From assembly GCF_040939455.1 (NCBI RefSeq), contig NC_134104.1, positions 8,703,501 through 8,767,500 of the forward strand: a DNA stretch of 64,000 bases. Reading direction: 5' to 3'. Under the pieces are notes generated by a model. It saw only the letters and a program-made list of their open reading frames with translations, ran no database searches and had not been told where the DNA came from. Below are positions 11,360 to 42,198 of this stretch, piece by piece. A program made the translations under genes and the position numbers. Each line of letters opens with the position of its first letter. Within the stretch, counting starts at the first letter, position 1. Origin of the DNA: Microcebus murinus (lineage: Eukaryota > Chordata > Mammalia > Primates > Cheirogaleidae).

Positions 11360-11830
11360 TGAACATATTTGTGTGAGTAGGTGTGATAATTTGTTACCAG
11401 CATAGACTGTAATGATCAAGTCAAGATATAGGGCCATCCGTCACCTTGAATATTTATCATTTCTATGTGTTGGGAACATTTCAAGTCCTCTTTTCCAGCT
11501 ATTTTTGAAATATACATTAACTATAATCACCTTACTTTGCTATGGAACCATAGAATTTATTCCTTCTAACTATGTTTGCAGCCATCAACCCACCTCTCTT
11601 TATCTCCCCCCATCCAACCACCTTTTCAGCCTCTGGTATTCTGTTTTCTACCTCCATGAGATCAACTTTTTTAGCATCCACGTAAGAGTGAGAACATGTG
11701 ATATTTGTCCTTCTGTGCCTGGCTTTTTTTACTTAACACATTGATTGACCTCTGGTACCATCCAGTGCTGCTGCAAACGATGACATTTCATTCTTTTTAT
11801 GGCTCAGTAGTATTCCATTGCCCTAGCATG
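11360..11830 (-). mobile_element. L1 3' fragment, antisense, in SETD4 intron 1
   Basis: Contains 'catgagatcaactttttta', 'gtgagaacatgtgatatttg' and 'tcagtagtattccattg', the antisense signature of a primate L1 3' region. Confidence 0.75.
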
Positions 11831-12640
11831 TTTTTGATTATCCTTCCTTAAATCCTCTAGGTTTGTAAACATATATAATATGCTCAAAAGCAAACTCAAA
11901 AGGGATCATTTAATTTATAATGTTCTGCAACTTTATTTTTTTCGCTTAATATGTCTTGGATATTTTTACACCTTAGCACATGTCTTCCTATTAATGTCTG
12001 CATTAATTCCTATTATTCCTATTAATGGTCCCACTCCATTGCCTGTATAATGCTCAAGCTGGTGTGTTTAATGGATTTCATTTTTTTTTTTTTTTTGCTT
12101 CCAAAGAAGTAGCATATAGAAACTTTAGTAGCTATTTTAGGTCTAATGATCATCATCTCTTAGATGTTTTTTGGCTTTCATTCTCTCCCTAATCATTTGC
12201 AAATGCCTATTTAATTACAGTATACTGTGTTTATTTCAGGATCCTGGTATCTAAGAACAAAGCACTGTTTATTTCACACTGAAAGGTGTTTTTTTTCTCT
12301 AAGACTTCCTAGCTGATGGGGGCTTTGTGGCTACTGTTTATTCTAAGTATAGTTAATTTAAATTGGTGCTTTAGTAAATATTGATTAGGATTGAGATGTG
12401 TAAGTGACCAAAGTACATGTTTATGAAATTAGTGATGAAGATTTCCATGATTAATCGGTATTCAGTAGGCCCTCAAGATAAAACTGTTTTAGTGGGACCA
12501 ATATAATGGGCATTCCATTTGTGCAGGGATTATGCCTTAGCTCACAGCATAAACCTTTCCTGTAACACAGAGAAGGAGAAAGGAAATGGGATATATGTTG
12601 AGTTCCTGCACCGCCGAGTACCATGCAGACTGCTTTATCT
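11830..12640. other. SETD4 intron 1 sequence
   Basis: AT-rich, with possible further L1 debris up to about 12,060. No exon or RNA gene is seen. Confidence 0.4.
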
Positions 12641-12790
12641 GCCACATTTAATCCTTATTACTTGGTGTTCTTAGAACTCCCATTTCACAGGTTCTTAAGC
12701 TCACAGAGAGGTTGCCTGACGTGGTTTTACATAGCCAGTGAGTAGCAGAGAGGGATTCAGACCTAGCCGTTTAGCTCTGAAGGTGAGTTC
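12640..12790 (+). mobile_element. MIR fragment
   Basis: The 'tttaatccttattactt' and 'cccatttcacaggttcttaagctcacagaga' style of sequence matches mammalian MIR. It is old and diverged. Confidence 0.55.
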
Positions 12791-12949
12791 TTCAGCAGAC
12801 ACTGTGTGGGCTCTGGCTGGAACTGTTCTTCAGCTAATTACCTAGCCCCAGAACAGCAGCTTCCTATTTCTCCAGCTAAGAATTCTACTTTTTGGGTTCC
12901 TTTTTCCATCATAGAGAGCTCTGCTCTGCTTCTGCTTTGATTAGTTCAG

Positions 12950-13108
12950 AAATGAAATGCAGCAAACATTTATTGAATGATGCAGGGAGATGAACTGTTA
13001 GAGTCAAGAGGCTTAGATTCTTGTCCTGATTCTGCCACTAACTGTGTGGCCTTGGGCAAGTCCCTTATCTTCTCAGAGCTTTAGCTTCCCTTTCCATAAA
13101 ATCGGTGA
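12950..13108 (+). mobile_element. MIR fragment
   Basis: 'ctgccactaactgtgtggcc' then 'ttgggcaagtcccttatctt' is the MIR core. It immediately precedes the TMEM219 retrocopy. Confidence 0.7.
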
Positions 13109-13114
13109 GTGCCT

Positions 13115-14062
13115 TCTCACCAGCAGGCTCTTGTCCAGTTCTCCGTCTCTGTCCTCCAACAGGCTCTGTGTGGAGGCCCAGACACCTCTCTTCCTCATGG
13201 GTGACTGCCAGGTGGGGCACAATCTGCATCTGTGTCTGGCCCACCACCCACCTCTGATCTGTGCCACCTTGATCCTGCTGCTGCTTGGCCTCTCCGGCCT
13301 GGGCCTTGGCAGCTTCCTCCACACCCACAGGACTGGCCTGTGCAGCCCTGACATCCCTCAGGACTGGGTCTCTTTCTTGAGATTTTTTTGGCCAGCTGAC
13401 CCTGTGCCCTGTGAATGGGATAGTCACAGGGAAGTGGCAAGGGTCTCACGTCGTGGGCTTACTGACCACCTTGAACTTTGCAGAAGGTCCAGACAGGAAC
13501 AAGACACAGACATTCCAAACCAAGATCCTGGGTGGTCAGATGGGATTGAAAGGATCTTCTGCAGGACAGCAGGTCCTCATCACAGCCAGGGTGACCAGTG
13601 AAAAGACCCCAGGAATCTGCTGTATTTTAGTGCTGTTCCAGGAATTCTGCCCTCTAGCCAGCCACCCATATCCTGTTCAGAGGAAGGAGCAGGAAATGCC
13701 ACCCTAAGCCCTAAGATGGGTGAGGATTATGTCAGGGTCTGGAGCCACAAAGGCCTCGTGCTCACCAAGCTGCTCACCTCGGAGGAACTGGCTCTGTGTG
13801 GGTCCAGGCTACTGGTCTTGGGCTAACTTCCTGCTTCTCTTCTGTGGCCTTCTCTGCTGTGTCACTGCTTTGTGCTTCCACCCATGTCGGGAGTCCCACT
13901 GGTCTAGAACCCGGCTCTGAAGGCACTGGCCTACTTCCTGCCTTGTTCTCAAGTTTGAATCAACTTCTTGGTCTTTGTTTCTGTGTTGGAAGAAAGGTTA
14001 CAAAAAGTGAAGAGCTGGAATGTGGGGGAAATAAAAGGCTTTTTTTTGCCCTGAAAAAAAAA
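13115..14062 (+). pseudogene. TMEM219: Processed pseudogene of TMEM219 in SETD4 intron 1
   Basis: An ATG at 13197 opens a reading frame starting MGDCQVGHNLHLCLAHHPP, followed by a strongly hydrophobic segment and GLGSFLHTHRTGL. This is the N-terminus of TMEM219, an IGFBP-3 receptor candidate. The homology continues without introns to an SHWSRTRL end and a stop at 13918-13920. A 3' UTR with AATAAA (14030-14035) and an A-run (14054-14062) follows. The copy is therefore retroposed from mRNA. At least three frameshifts (near 13,387, 13,620 and 13,824) break the frame, so it cannot make the full protein. The 5' border is approximate and no target duplication was resolved. Confidence 0.9.
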
Positions 14063-14224
14063 TCCTTTCCTGTAAAAAAATACTTTAGGAAAATGATTTA
14101 TCAAAATATACATTTGCATATTTTAAAAGTACAAGGAACGATGATTATCATACAACTGGAAATTAAGGCAAAGAAATGCTTTTTATTTTAGGTTGGGTAC
14201 CTACACAGAAACTAGAGTTTGAGT

Positions 14225-33111
<18,887 letters not shown>

Positions 33112-33272
33112 CTTCACCTAAGTGCATTTGATCACCTCCTATGGTGAGTGCAACTTACACATTTTTAAACTAAGTCTTGATGGATTAAACTTATGCAGAA
33201 GCATCTATAGTCGAGGAATGGTTTCTATTAGACAATTAGGTACTTAATCCTTTCCTTTTGGTCTTCCTACAG

Positions 33273-33450
33273 ATACCGAACTTTTAGGAGTGTCTTCACA
33301 GGCTACAGTGGTGGCTGCCCCAGGGGCGAAGGGACGTGCAGGGGCCCCACAGGTTCCGGGACTGTGGGGCTGTGAGTGAAGATGGATGTGCTGTCCGCGA
33401 ATGGCACTGTAATAATGCTGTGCGGAATAAACAGCACTCGGAGAGCACTG
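33273..33450 (+). other. SETD4: SETD4 terminal noncoding exon with poly(A) signal
   Basis: A strong acceptor 'gtcttcctacag|atacc' lies 129 bp after the exon 11 donor. AATAAA follows at 33426-33431. The SETD4 3' UTR therefore appears to be spliced. The cleavage site is inferred at about 33,450. Confidence 0.65.
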
Positions 33451-34420
33451 AGCTGCAAGGGGAAAGGCAGACTTCGAGGGGACCAGGAGCCCGCCGGCCT
33501 CCGTGTGTGGCCTGTCACCGCAGGGCCTGCTTCTTATCTGGCTCAGCAGCTGTCAAAGTCAAGCAGTTGTGCTTTTAAGATGCTCTGATACCATCGGGTG
33601 AGGGGGCACGTTGGCGGTGGGTGGCTTCGGGCGGAGAGTGTGGGGGAGTGCCTGGCAGTCCTGGGTCCCAGCCCGGCTGGCCCCCAGCCGTCAGACCTTC
33701 CCCACGTAGACACACTAAGGTGGGTGTTGAGGAGCCTTCCAGGGACGCTTGGGGTTCCCAGGAGGAGGGATTTTCCCCTGGACACGCTCCTTTCCTCGAG
33801 CTCGCCCAGGTCAGGGCTTATCTCATTATTCATTGAAGACAGAGAGGCTTAGCCACGAGCTCTTTCAGCTTTGGTCCGGACTCTTTCCTGGGCAGGCCTT
33901 TCCGCTGGGGCAGCCAGGCCCTGTCCTGCTCAGCTGTGCCTTGGTGGGCAAGTCTGTTCGATTCTGGGGTTCAGTATGGATCAGCTGACCTCAAGCCATG
34001 GTGATATTTTGGTTTCTGTCCTTTTTGTTTTATTTTTTATTCTTCTCAGACCCAGAGTAGGGAAAAGGGACCACTTTCCACGGCTCTCAGCAGTCTGTGG
34101 CCTCAGGGGACCCTCTGGATAAGAAATAGAGGAGGGGAGCCCTAGAGGGCCAGCCAGGACTGGCAGAGCTTGGCCTGCTCCGGTCTGTGCCATCACAGTT
34201 GCCCAGAGTCCTGTTTCCCCTCCTGGGGGTTAATTGCTCCCCAGAACTCAGATTCCTTTCTCATTATGGAGCTCATCCACCAAGTAGATGGGGCCCACTC
34301 GCCTCCAAAGGCAGTCTGAGTTTAAGTGAAACATTTTCATTATATTTGGAGCGTCTTTCCCTGTTTGTGGGTATAGTTTGTGTTGATTTCATTTTTTAAT
34401 AGCTGTGGTATATTTTATAA
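33450..34420. other. Intergenic sequence 3' of SETD4
   Basis: Moderately GC-rich, with several short overlapping open frames on both strands. None has recognisable homology or exon signals. Confidence 0.4.
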
Positions 34421-34429
34421 TATGCCATA

Positions 34430-34621
34430 TGGGGTTTGGGCAGACTCTTTCTGTGGAGGGCCAACTAGTAAATATTTTAAACTTAATGGACCATATGATA
34501 TTTATCCCAACTATTTATGCCAAAATGGCCAGAGACTACATGTAAACAAATTGCACAGCTGAGTTCTAATAAAACTTTGTTTACAAAGACAAGTGGTGGG
34601 CCATAGTTTACTGACCCCTGT
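34430..34621. mobile_element. hAT-Charlie-type element, nearly complete
   Basis: One end reads 'gggcagactctttctgtgga' and the other 'gggccatagtttactgaccc'. In between are 'tagtaaatattttaaactta' and 'ataaaactttgtttacaaag'. This is the classic non-autonomous element of this family. Confidence 0.75.
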
Positions 34622-34624
34622 GCT

Positions 34625-35735
34625 ATTCCAGCATTTCTTTTTCTTGTCCGCTGTTAGTGGACCTTTGGGATCCAAATATATTAATTCCTTTACACTTTTC
34701 AAAACAGAGACCTCCATGAACATGAAAATCTTTGCATACTGCACGTGGTATTTGTTGTGCTTTGATTGTCTAGTGATTAGAGAAAATACACAGTGACAAA
34801 AAGCAACTACTCAGAAACATTGACAAGTGAGTAATATTTCATCAGCCCCAGCAGATCCACATTTATTTGAAGAACAGTAGTATAAGACTGTCAGTTTGGA
34901 GGCAATGCTTGGTTATATGTGAACCACAGACCTCTAGCAAGAAACCTGTGGCCACTGTGGGGCAGTGTGTAGCCTGCAGGGTAAAAACACTATTCACAGG
35001 CCACATGCTGCCTGCTTGGCTTTTCTTGTAAAATCAGTCTGGGGCAGCAAACCCACCTCTCCCCCCAGAGGACAGGCCACTTGTGGTGGTCTTTAATTAC
35101 CGCCCTGCCTCCCTGATTTTTCTTCTTTCTTGGTTTTCTCTTGGCCGCTGCCTTGGGCGTGCCTGAGGTTCCTACGGCCCCCACCCCTGTTGGCATCTGG
35201 TTATGGGAGTTTGTGGGTGGTAAACCTCCAACTGCTGACTTGGCCCGAGGGGACAGACACCACAAGTTAAGGGTGATTTGAGGCATTCCTCTATAATCTT
35301 TCAAGCTGAAAATAGAAGAGCACTCCTCAGTCTGAGGGCTTTAAGTGCTTCTGCCTGAATGTGGAGACTGGCAGTGACCTCTTAGGAAGTCTGAGCTGTA
35401 ATTAATTCTGTGACAATGGCTTTGTCACTGAGGCACCTGGACACCACCTTTACAGGGGCCATTGGGGTAGGGAAATGGGGGTTTGTTTTATCTCCTTGTC
35501 CTGTGTGACCGGTGCTGGGCAGTAGGTTTTGTCCCGAGGGGAAAGTCTAACAAAGGCCATGTGGTGTTGGCTGATACTAATACTAGAATGTAGCGCTTTG
35601 TCAGGAATGCCGCATGTGGGATCACTTGGAAAAGAACTTTCTTTTATGGTCCAGAAAGTCATGGGTGAACTAAAGGGAACAAGGTCAGTAAGAGGGAAGA
35701 CGCGGGCTCCATGTGCTTTTCCACAGCCCTGCCCG
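34625..35735. other. Intergenic sequence without recognised gene
   Basis: No supported gene. A minus-strand frame at 34,990-35,304 is basic in its middle, but I could not match it to any protein. Confidence 0.4.
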
Positions 35736-35747
35736 CGCCCCCTAGCC
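35735..35747 (-). promoter_or_regulatory. CTCF-like motif (reverse)
   Basis: The minus strand reads GGCTAGGGGGCGC, matching 11 of 13 positions of the CTCF core CASYAGRKGGCRS, including all of the AGGGGGCGC part. It lies at the edge of the minisatellite. Confidence 0.45.
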
Positions 35748-36445
35748 ACAACACGCCAGTGCCCCCCGCACAACATGCCAGTGTCCCCCCTCAACACGCC
35801 AGTGCCCCTCACAACATGCTAGTGTCCCCCACACAACATGCCAGTGTCCCCCTCTCAACATACCAGTGCCCCCCACAACATGCCAGTGTCCCCCACATAA
35901 CATGCCAGTGTCCCCCTCTCAACACACCAGTGCTCCTCACAACATGCTAGTGTCCCCCACACAACATGCCAGTGTCCCCTGCACATGCCAGTGTCCCCCT
36001 CTCAACATACCAGTGCCCCCCACAACATGCCAGTGTCCCCCACACAACATGCCAGTGTCCCCGCACAACATGCCAGTGTCCCCCTCTCAACACGCCAGTG
36101 CCCCCGAACACACCAGTGTCCCTCACACAACATGCCAGTGTCCCCCTCACAACATGCTAGTGTCCCCCACAACATGCCAGTGTCCCCCACAACATGCCAG
36201 TGTTCCCCACAACATGCCAGTGTTCCCCACAACATACCAGTGTCCTCCCCACAACATGTCAGTGTCCCCCACAACGCCAGTGTCCCCCACAACATGTCAG
36301 TGCCCCCATGCAACATGCCAGTGTCCCCCACAATGCTAGTGTCCCCACACATGCCAGTGTCCCCACACATGCCAGTATCCCCCACATACCAGTGTCCCCC
36401 CACATGCCAGTGTCCCCCCACACGTCAGTGCCCCCACAACACCAG
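35745..36445 (+). repeat. 0.7-kb GC-rich minisatellite (about 20-bp unit)
   Basis: Roughly 35 imperfect copies of a unit close to ACAACATGCCAGTGTCCCCC. Variants include Tcaacacg and Acaataccag forms, and the spacer lengths vary by 1-3 nt. All frames are open over long stretches only because of the repeat. This is a probable VNTR. Confidence 0.95.
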
Positions 36446-36639
36446 CCCTCTGCTCTCTCCAATGCTGTCCCTCTTCCTTGTGCTGCTGTAACCACTCCTG
36501 GAGGGGTTATTCTCTTGTTTCATTTCCTTCTATTCCACGTAGCTTTTTAACATTAGGCTGTAAGTAAATTAAAAAAAACACAAAAAAACTGCTCACAAAA
36601 AATTAGAATTATTTAATAAAAAGGTAAGTTTACCACCTG

Positions 36640-37280
36640 ACACCCACAGAATGACTATAATGAAAAGAATAGATAATATCAAGGCTGTTGAGGATTAGGA
36701 GAAATTGGAAGCCTCAAAGCCCGTCGGAGGAGAGTCAAATGGTGCACTGCTTTGGAAAACGGCCTGCGGCTCCTCGGGAGGGTTAGTATACAGGTGGTTT
36801 CCTCATGATCCAGCAATTCCACTCCTAGGTACGTACCCAGGAGATTGAAAACTTACAAAACTTGTTTGTGAATGTTTATCACAGTACTGTGCATGATCAT
36901 TAAAGCCCAAATGTCCATCCGAGGATGACGGGCAAGGAAAACGGGGTTTCTCCATAAAATGGAATGTTCAGGCATAAGAGTGAAGTTAGTGATACGCCGC
37001 AACGTGGGTGGGCTTAAAATCATTATGCTAAGTGAAGGAATCCAGTCACAAAGGAGCACATACAATTTCATCTATACGAAATGTCCAGAATAAGCACATC
37101 TATATAGAGAGAAAGTTTATTAGTGGTTGCTTACAACTGGGGCAGAGGGTGCTGCACCAATTGGAGGGTGATATCTAAAAGTGCAGGGTTTTGTTTTGCT
37201 TTGGTGAAAATGATGAGAATGTTCTAAAATTGACTGTGATGATGGTTTGCATACCTCTGTGAATATACTCAAATCATACA
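36640..37280 (+). mobile_element. Old L1 3' fragment, sense
   Basis: 'ccagcaattccactcctagg', 'cattatgctaagtgaaggaa' and 'gaaatgtccagaataagcac' appear in L1 order. Confidence 0.75.
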
Positions 37281-37284
37281 CTTT

Positions 37285-37576
<292 letters not shown>

Positions 37577-37789
37577 TAGATTTAGATCAGAACCCATGTT
37601 TTCTTCCCCCTTCTAGTGGACTTTCTCCTCCCCCTGTCTCCTCCCAGACTGTAAGATCCAGACCCCTCCCAAAGGAACTTGCACCAATATTCCTCTGTTG
37701 AAGAACAAGAAAGATGGAGCAGGGGTATGGGAGGGAAAGAAGTGGTAGCCTTGGCACCAGAAAGGTGGAGGAGGGCCTGGCAGTCACTG

Positions 37790-37935
37790 CATCCTCCCTG
37801 GGACCAGGCATTTATGTGCATCTTCCTCATTTAATTCCCCAGGGCTCTCTAGGGTAGGCATCACATCTTTTGTTGGAAATGAAGGCACCGGGGGTGGGAG
37901 TGACTTATCCCACATTGTAAACTGGGATTAGAACC
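37790..37935 (-). mobile_element. MIR fragment
   Basis: 'catcttcctcatttaattcc' with 'taaactgggattagaaccca' fits MIR. It is diverged. Confidence 0.45.
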
Positions 37936-37939
37936 CAGC

Positions 37940-38945
37940 AGCGTCTGGTGTCTGAGTGCAGTCTCTGATTTGCCAGTGATACCTGTTTCTGCCCCCACAG
38001 TTGGGCAGTCTAGGGCACAGGATGGGACCCACTACCTTAAGGCAGCTTGTTTTGTGTGTCTTGTTTCTGTGAGGGGCCACTGCACCGGGCTCGCTGTGCG
38101 GACAGGATGCAGGGACCCAGCGGAGCATGGGGGCGGAGGCTGCCTGCTCAGAAGCCTGTGTGGGCCAGTCCCTCCACCTGCAGCCTTGTCTTGGATGGTC
38201 CCATTTCCATCTTACAGCCCCCCTCCTTGTCACCGGGACAACCCCTATCTCACAAAGGGCCGGAGGAGTTATTAGAGGGTCAGTAGGGCTGAGCGATCAG
38301 AAAGGCAGGTCTTCCTCATTCCTGAGGAATTTGTCCTGGGGGAGGGGGCTGTCCTGTTGACCCGGGTCCCTGTCCTCTTATAGGACTCTGGCAATTAGCA
38401 TTTGAAAGCTTTCTCCTGGTGCCAGAGAAACTGCTCAGAACCCGGAATATTCTTCCCAATGCCTAGCATCAGGAGATAAGGCAAAGAGCCTACTTAGCAA
38501 TTACTGGGAGAGTCAATAATTCCAGTTTTTACTTTGCTCTTATCACAGAGGGAGGCTCTAAACTGTTTCAAGATAAAAGGGACTTCAGGGTGGCACTGAG
38601 GCTTCAGGAAACAGCTGAGGGGAGTGTTGGAGGCGGGTGGTGTAGACCTTCGCCTCAGTCTCCGAGACCTCCCTTACTGAGTGTTTCCATGGCCCCAGCG
38701 GCTCGCTGCTTTAGCTGTTCGTTGGAATCGCACGCAGAGCTGTAAATCATTCTGAGGCCGAGGTCTGACTGCAGAGGGTCTGATTTAATTGGTCTGGGGT
38801 GTGCCAGGGCATCGGGGGATGTACAACTCCCAGGTGACTCTGATGTTCCCCCAGGTTCCATTTCTGAGCCTCTGGGATAGAGGAACAATCTGCTTTAGCT
38901 CTTCCCAGCCAGATCATTCTGGTTTTCAAAGTACTTCAATTACAA
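37940..38945. other. Intergenic sequence
   Basis: No supported gene. About 38,745-38,860 may be a degraded MER5A-like hAT fragment ('cccaggtgactctgatg'). Confidence 0.4.
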
Positions 38946-38949
38946 TAGG

Positions 38950-39057
38950 TTTGGGAGGCAGGCTAAAGAGTGTCAACTCCCATACTACACAAGTTTGTGT
39001 TGCAGTTTGGGAGGCAGGCTAAAGCGTGTCAACTCCCATACTACACAAGTTTGTGCG
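38950..39057. repeat. Two-copy 56-bp tandem repeat
   Basis: 'ttgggaggcaggctaaag' recurs after exactly 56 bp (38951 and 39007), with about one substitution between copies across most of the unit. Confidence 0.9.
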
Positions 39058-39144
39058 GGCAAATTTTAGCTTTTTCCATGCACAGGTGGGTCTTGGAATC
39101 CTCGTGGGACTTGACACTGTGCTCGAGCCACTTCCACCTTCGTA

Positions 39145-39157
39145 CACTAGATGGCGC
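39145..39157 (+). promoter_or_regulatory. CTCF-like motif (forward)
   Basis: CACTAGATGGCGC matches the CTCF core CASYAGRKGGCRS at all 13 positions. It is followed by a short CpG-rich stretch. Binding is not proven by sequence. Confidence 0.6.
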
Positions 39158-39199
39158 GAGAGGACCGCCGAGCCGAGGGTGCTGGGGAAGGGGGTGGGG

Positions 39200-40575
39200 G
39201 GAGGAGGATGGCTTTTCCAAATATTAGTAGGATCTAAACAAGGCAAAAGCAACTCTGTTTCTACTGGGAGAAAATGCACAGGTTCACATTCTCTTCGGGG
39301 CAGATAAACATCAGTTCAAGGTGACAGCTGCCCAGGAAGAGACCTGGCCAGGTGGGGCAGGGGCCAGGGGGGCCGCGGTGGCCCAGAGATCAGGCAGAGG
39401 AGGCCAGTGAGAAGATGCAGGAACAACCCTAGCTCTGTCTGCAGAGGAGCCACAAATAAATGTGTATGTTATATTTAGCACTGTCATTAGAGAAGGAAAA
39501 CGTTTTTCACATCAGGTAGCAGATTTTAATTTCTATCATAATTGATAGCAGGGAGACTCATGTCCCGACAGGCAAAGGGAGGCAGGAGCTCTTTTAAGGA
39601 GTTTAAATTGACCACCCACGCGAAGAAAGGGGCACCTCTCCTGTGACTCATAGCTCGTCGTCTGCCAGATGTTTCTAGAATGAGAAAGTGAAGCCTTTCT
39701 GCTGACCGCAGGGAGGGCTGGCCCATCTATTGTTAGAAGTGCACGTTTGATCTGAGGATACAGCTTCGAGGCAGAGTGAAAAAACACCAGGGTGCCCTTG
39801 GACTTCTCTGTACACAGGTGACCGACAGACTCCAGACCCTGAAACGGCTGCTGATGTGGACAGACTCAGAGCAACACCACGCCATGGCTTCACGCCGGTG
39901 GCCTCCCTGGACATGATTTCTTGGATCTACTGGACTTTCTCAGTGGCTGTATCCTATGCTGTTATGCCCAGACAAATTTAACTTGCAGAATGGGGACGCT
40001 CTTATCATGTGTTATCCCTCCTGACACCCTTCTCGTCTCTGACCTATTTATACACATTCTGGCTTTGTCTTGAGTGAAAGTTTGTCTTCTCTTTGGCATT
40101 TTGGTCTTGAGGGTGCTAGCAAGACCTGGGTGAAGCCAATATTCACCATCACAGTATTGAAGTGATAGTTTTTAATTGGAAGAGTAGGGAAAACCATAAA
40201 TTCCTGTTTATCTGATTGGAGTCACCTTACTGGTGGTGGTGGTTGTATGTTTGGAATTCAGGTGTTGCTTAAGAGTGTTCAGGTTGGAATATAACAGGTG
40301 ATTTTTGATTGTTGTGGTTCAACGTTCAGAGCAGTCGCCACTGTGCAGGCCAGGCTGGGAGCCTTAGCTTACCTGGAAATAGTCATCAAGACAGGAAATA
40401 TTCTGTCTCTGTATTCAGAAGGCAGGGTATCTGGTACCAGTTGGAGCAAAGTACTGGCAGTGGGCAACTGCTAGATTCTATTTCCTTTTTTTCATAGACG
40501 TGTATAGAGGAAGCCACTGTCGCCAAAAAATGTTCGCCAGGAAGCTAAATAAGTGGTTTCAGCTTCTGGTACTGG
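39200..40575. other. Intergenic sequence
   Basis: No gene, RNA or clear repeat recognised. Confidence 0.4.
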
Positions 40576-40589
40576 GCTTGCTTCCCTTA

Positions 40590-40710
40590 GAGCCCTGCCC
40601 CTCAAAGGGTGGTCTGCAGACCACAGCATCAGCTGGGGGCTTGGTAGATTCAGGTTCTCAGGGCCTGTCCCAGACTGACTGAATCAGGATCTGCTTTGGA
40701 ACAGAGTCCT
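40590..40710. mobile_element. MER5A-like hAT fragment
   Basis: 'ctcaaagggtggtctgcaga', 'ccacagcatcagctgggggc' and 'ctgactgaatcaggatctg' follow the MER5A layout. Confidence 0.65.
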
Positions 40711-40714
40711 GTGC

Positions 40715-41625
40715 ACACGAGAGTGAGGGATGCCATGTCTCAGAGGTGCAGCTGGCTCCAGGGATCGAGCCAGCTGGGCAGCATGGTACCAGTCTCCTGG
40801 GGCAGCAGTCTGCCCGTCAGCAATCCCTTTCCACTTTTGGGGGACACCCGTCCTTGACACGAGGCACCACTGGACATGGCTTGTCTGCAGGGGGTGAGGC
40901 GGGGCTGGGGCTCTGCCCAGAGGACCCACGAGGCCTGATGATCAGAGTGATGACGGTGGTTTTGCCTCTTTTACTTTGGGACATGGCTGTTCCCCCAAAT
41001 CTCTTGAAATGCCAGGGGAGGCAGACGGGCAGAAAGCCACTCAGCGCCTCACCCACGCCACATGCCGGGGAACCTCTGGGCAGTTGGGCTGCGGACCCCC
41101 AGCCCCCCCAGCACGCACTTACGAGTCTCACGTTCACTGGGAAAAAACAGATCCCGACACAGCAGCGTGCCGATGCCGCCACAGAGCCGCTGCAGTGCGT
41201 CAGGACGGGCGCACACTGGTTGGAAGGGTCCAGGGACTCTCAGGCTGGGCTGTGGCTTTGACTTAGCATTTCCAGGGACTTTCCTAGCTACGGAGCATGA
41301 GCCCAGTAGCAGAGGGCTGTAGCCACGAACCAAGTTCATTCCCACTGCCACGCTGTTCTCCTCCCAGACGAAGCAAGTCCCCTCCTTGCCCAGGGCCACC
41401 GCTGGAAGACAACAGACCAGCTCTGGGCCCTGGTTGGCTGGATACCACTCGGGTGCCTTTACCCACACTCTTCCCCGCTGTTTCCGTGGGCTGCCCTCTG
41501 AGTGCCCGCAACACTGAGGTCAAGGTTAGGGATGAGTTTCGTTGGAGTCTTAAAGAGCCAGGAGCAGAGAAGGCTGCTGGGAAAGGTTGGGGGTTGGGCT
41601 GGGAGAGCCAACTTCGCTTTTGCTT
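40715..41625. other. GC-rich intergenic sequence
   Basis: Overlapping open frames exist on both strands because of the GC content. I see no homology or splice structure that supports a gene. Confidence 0.4.
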
Positions 41626-41636
41626 TGTCTTAGGCC

Positions 41637-41821
41637 AGGGGCCCTCAAACTTTTTAAACAGGGGGCCAGTTCACTGTCCCTCAGACCATTGGAGGGCTGG
41701 ACTATAGTTTTTTAAAAAAACTATGAACAAATTCCTCTGCACACTGCACATATCTTATTTTGAAGTAAAAAACAAACGGGCAAAAACACCCACATGTGGC
41801 CTGTGGGCCGTAGTTTGAGGA
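41637..41821. mobile_element. Well-preserved short hAT element
   Basis: The left end is 'ggggccctcaaactttttaa' and the right end, inverted, is 'gggccgtagtttgagga'. An 8-bp direct repeat CTTAGGCC (41629-41636 and 41822-41829) flanks it, the target-duplication length of hAT elements. The internal 'actatgaacaaattcctctg' resembles hAT families reported as horizontally acquired in some mammals, including strepsirrhines. It has no coding capacity. Confidence 0.75.
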
Positions 41822-42198
41822 CTTAGGCCATTGTGGGTTCTGGGACAGGAAGACCTCAGAACACGGGGAAACTTCAGGAACGATGGGGGGGGGGTCTGGA
41901 GGGGTGGGGGAGGGTGGGACGGACCAGACAACTGCACTCTGAGTGCCGACTACGGGGCCTGCTCTTTCTTGTGGCCTTGGTTACCCCAGCTGGTTCTAAC
42001 ACGCCCGAGGGCGGCAGGCAGAGCCAGTGGCGGCCCCGGGCACTCTGGCCAGGCTGATTTCAGGACATTGTTTTCCTCCCTGAGCTCCCACTGTGCAGAA
42101 TGACAGGGAACAGGGCCCGATGTCCCTTCCTTTGTTTATATACATTATTTTTTTTCTTTGTGAAGGAGAAAAAAGAGCTGACTCCCTTTCAAGAGACA

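Noticed and set aside
13044..13601. A 185-codon open frame as a real membrane-protein gene
   Set aside because: It starts upstream of the TMEM219 ATG and loses TMEM219 similarity after a frameshift near 13,387. It is part of a processed pseudogene.
34990..35304. Minus-strand frame with a basic AAKRKPRKKKNQ segment
   Set aside because: No splice signals, start context or family match could be seen. A chance frame is more likely.
35745..36445. CRISPR-like array
   Set aside because: Units are contiguous and similar throughout, with no unique spacers, in a primate genome. It is a minisatellite.
35711..36550. Long repetitive open frames on both strands (up to 168 codons)
   Set aside because: They are produced by the 20-bp minisatellite in every frame. 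No start region, domain or flanking gene structure supports them.
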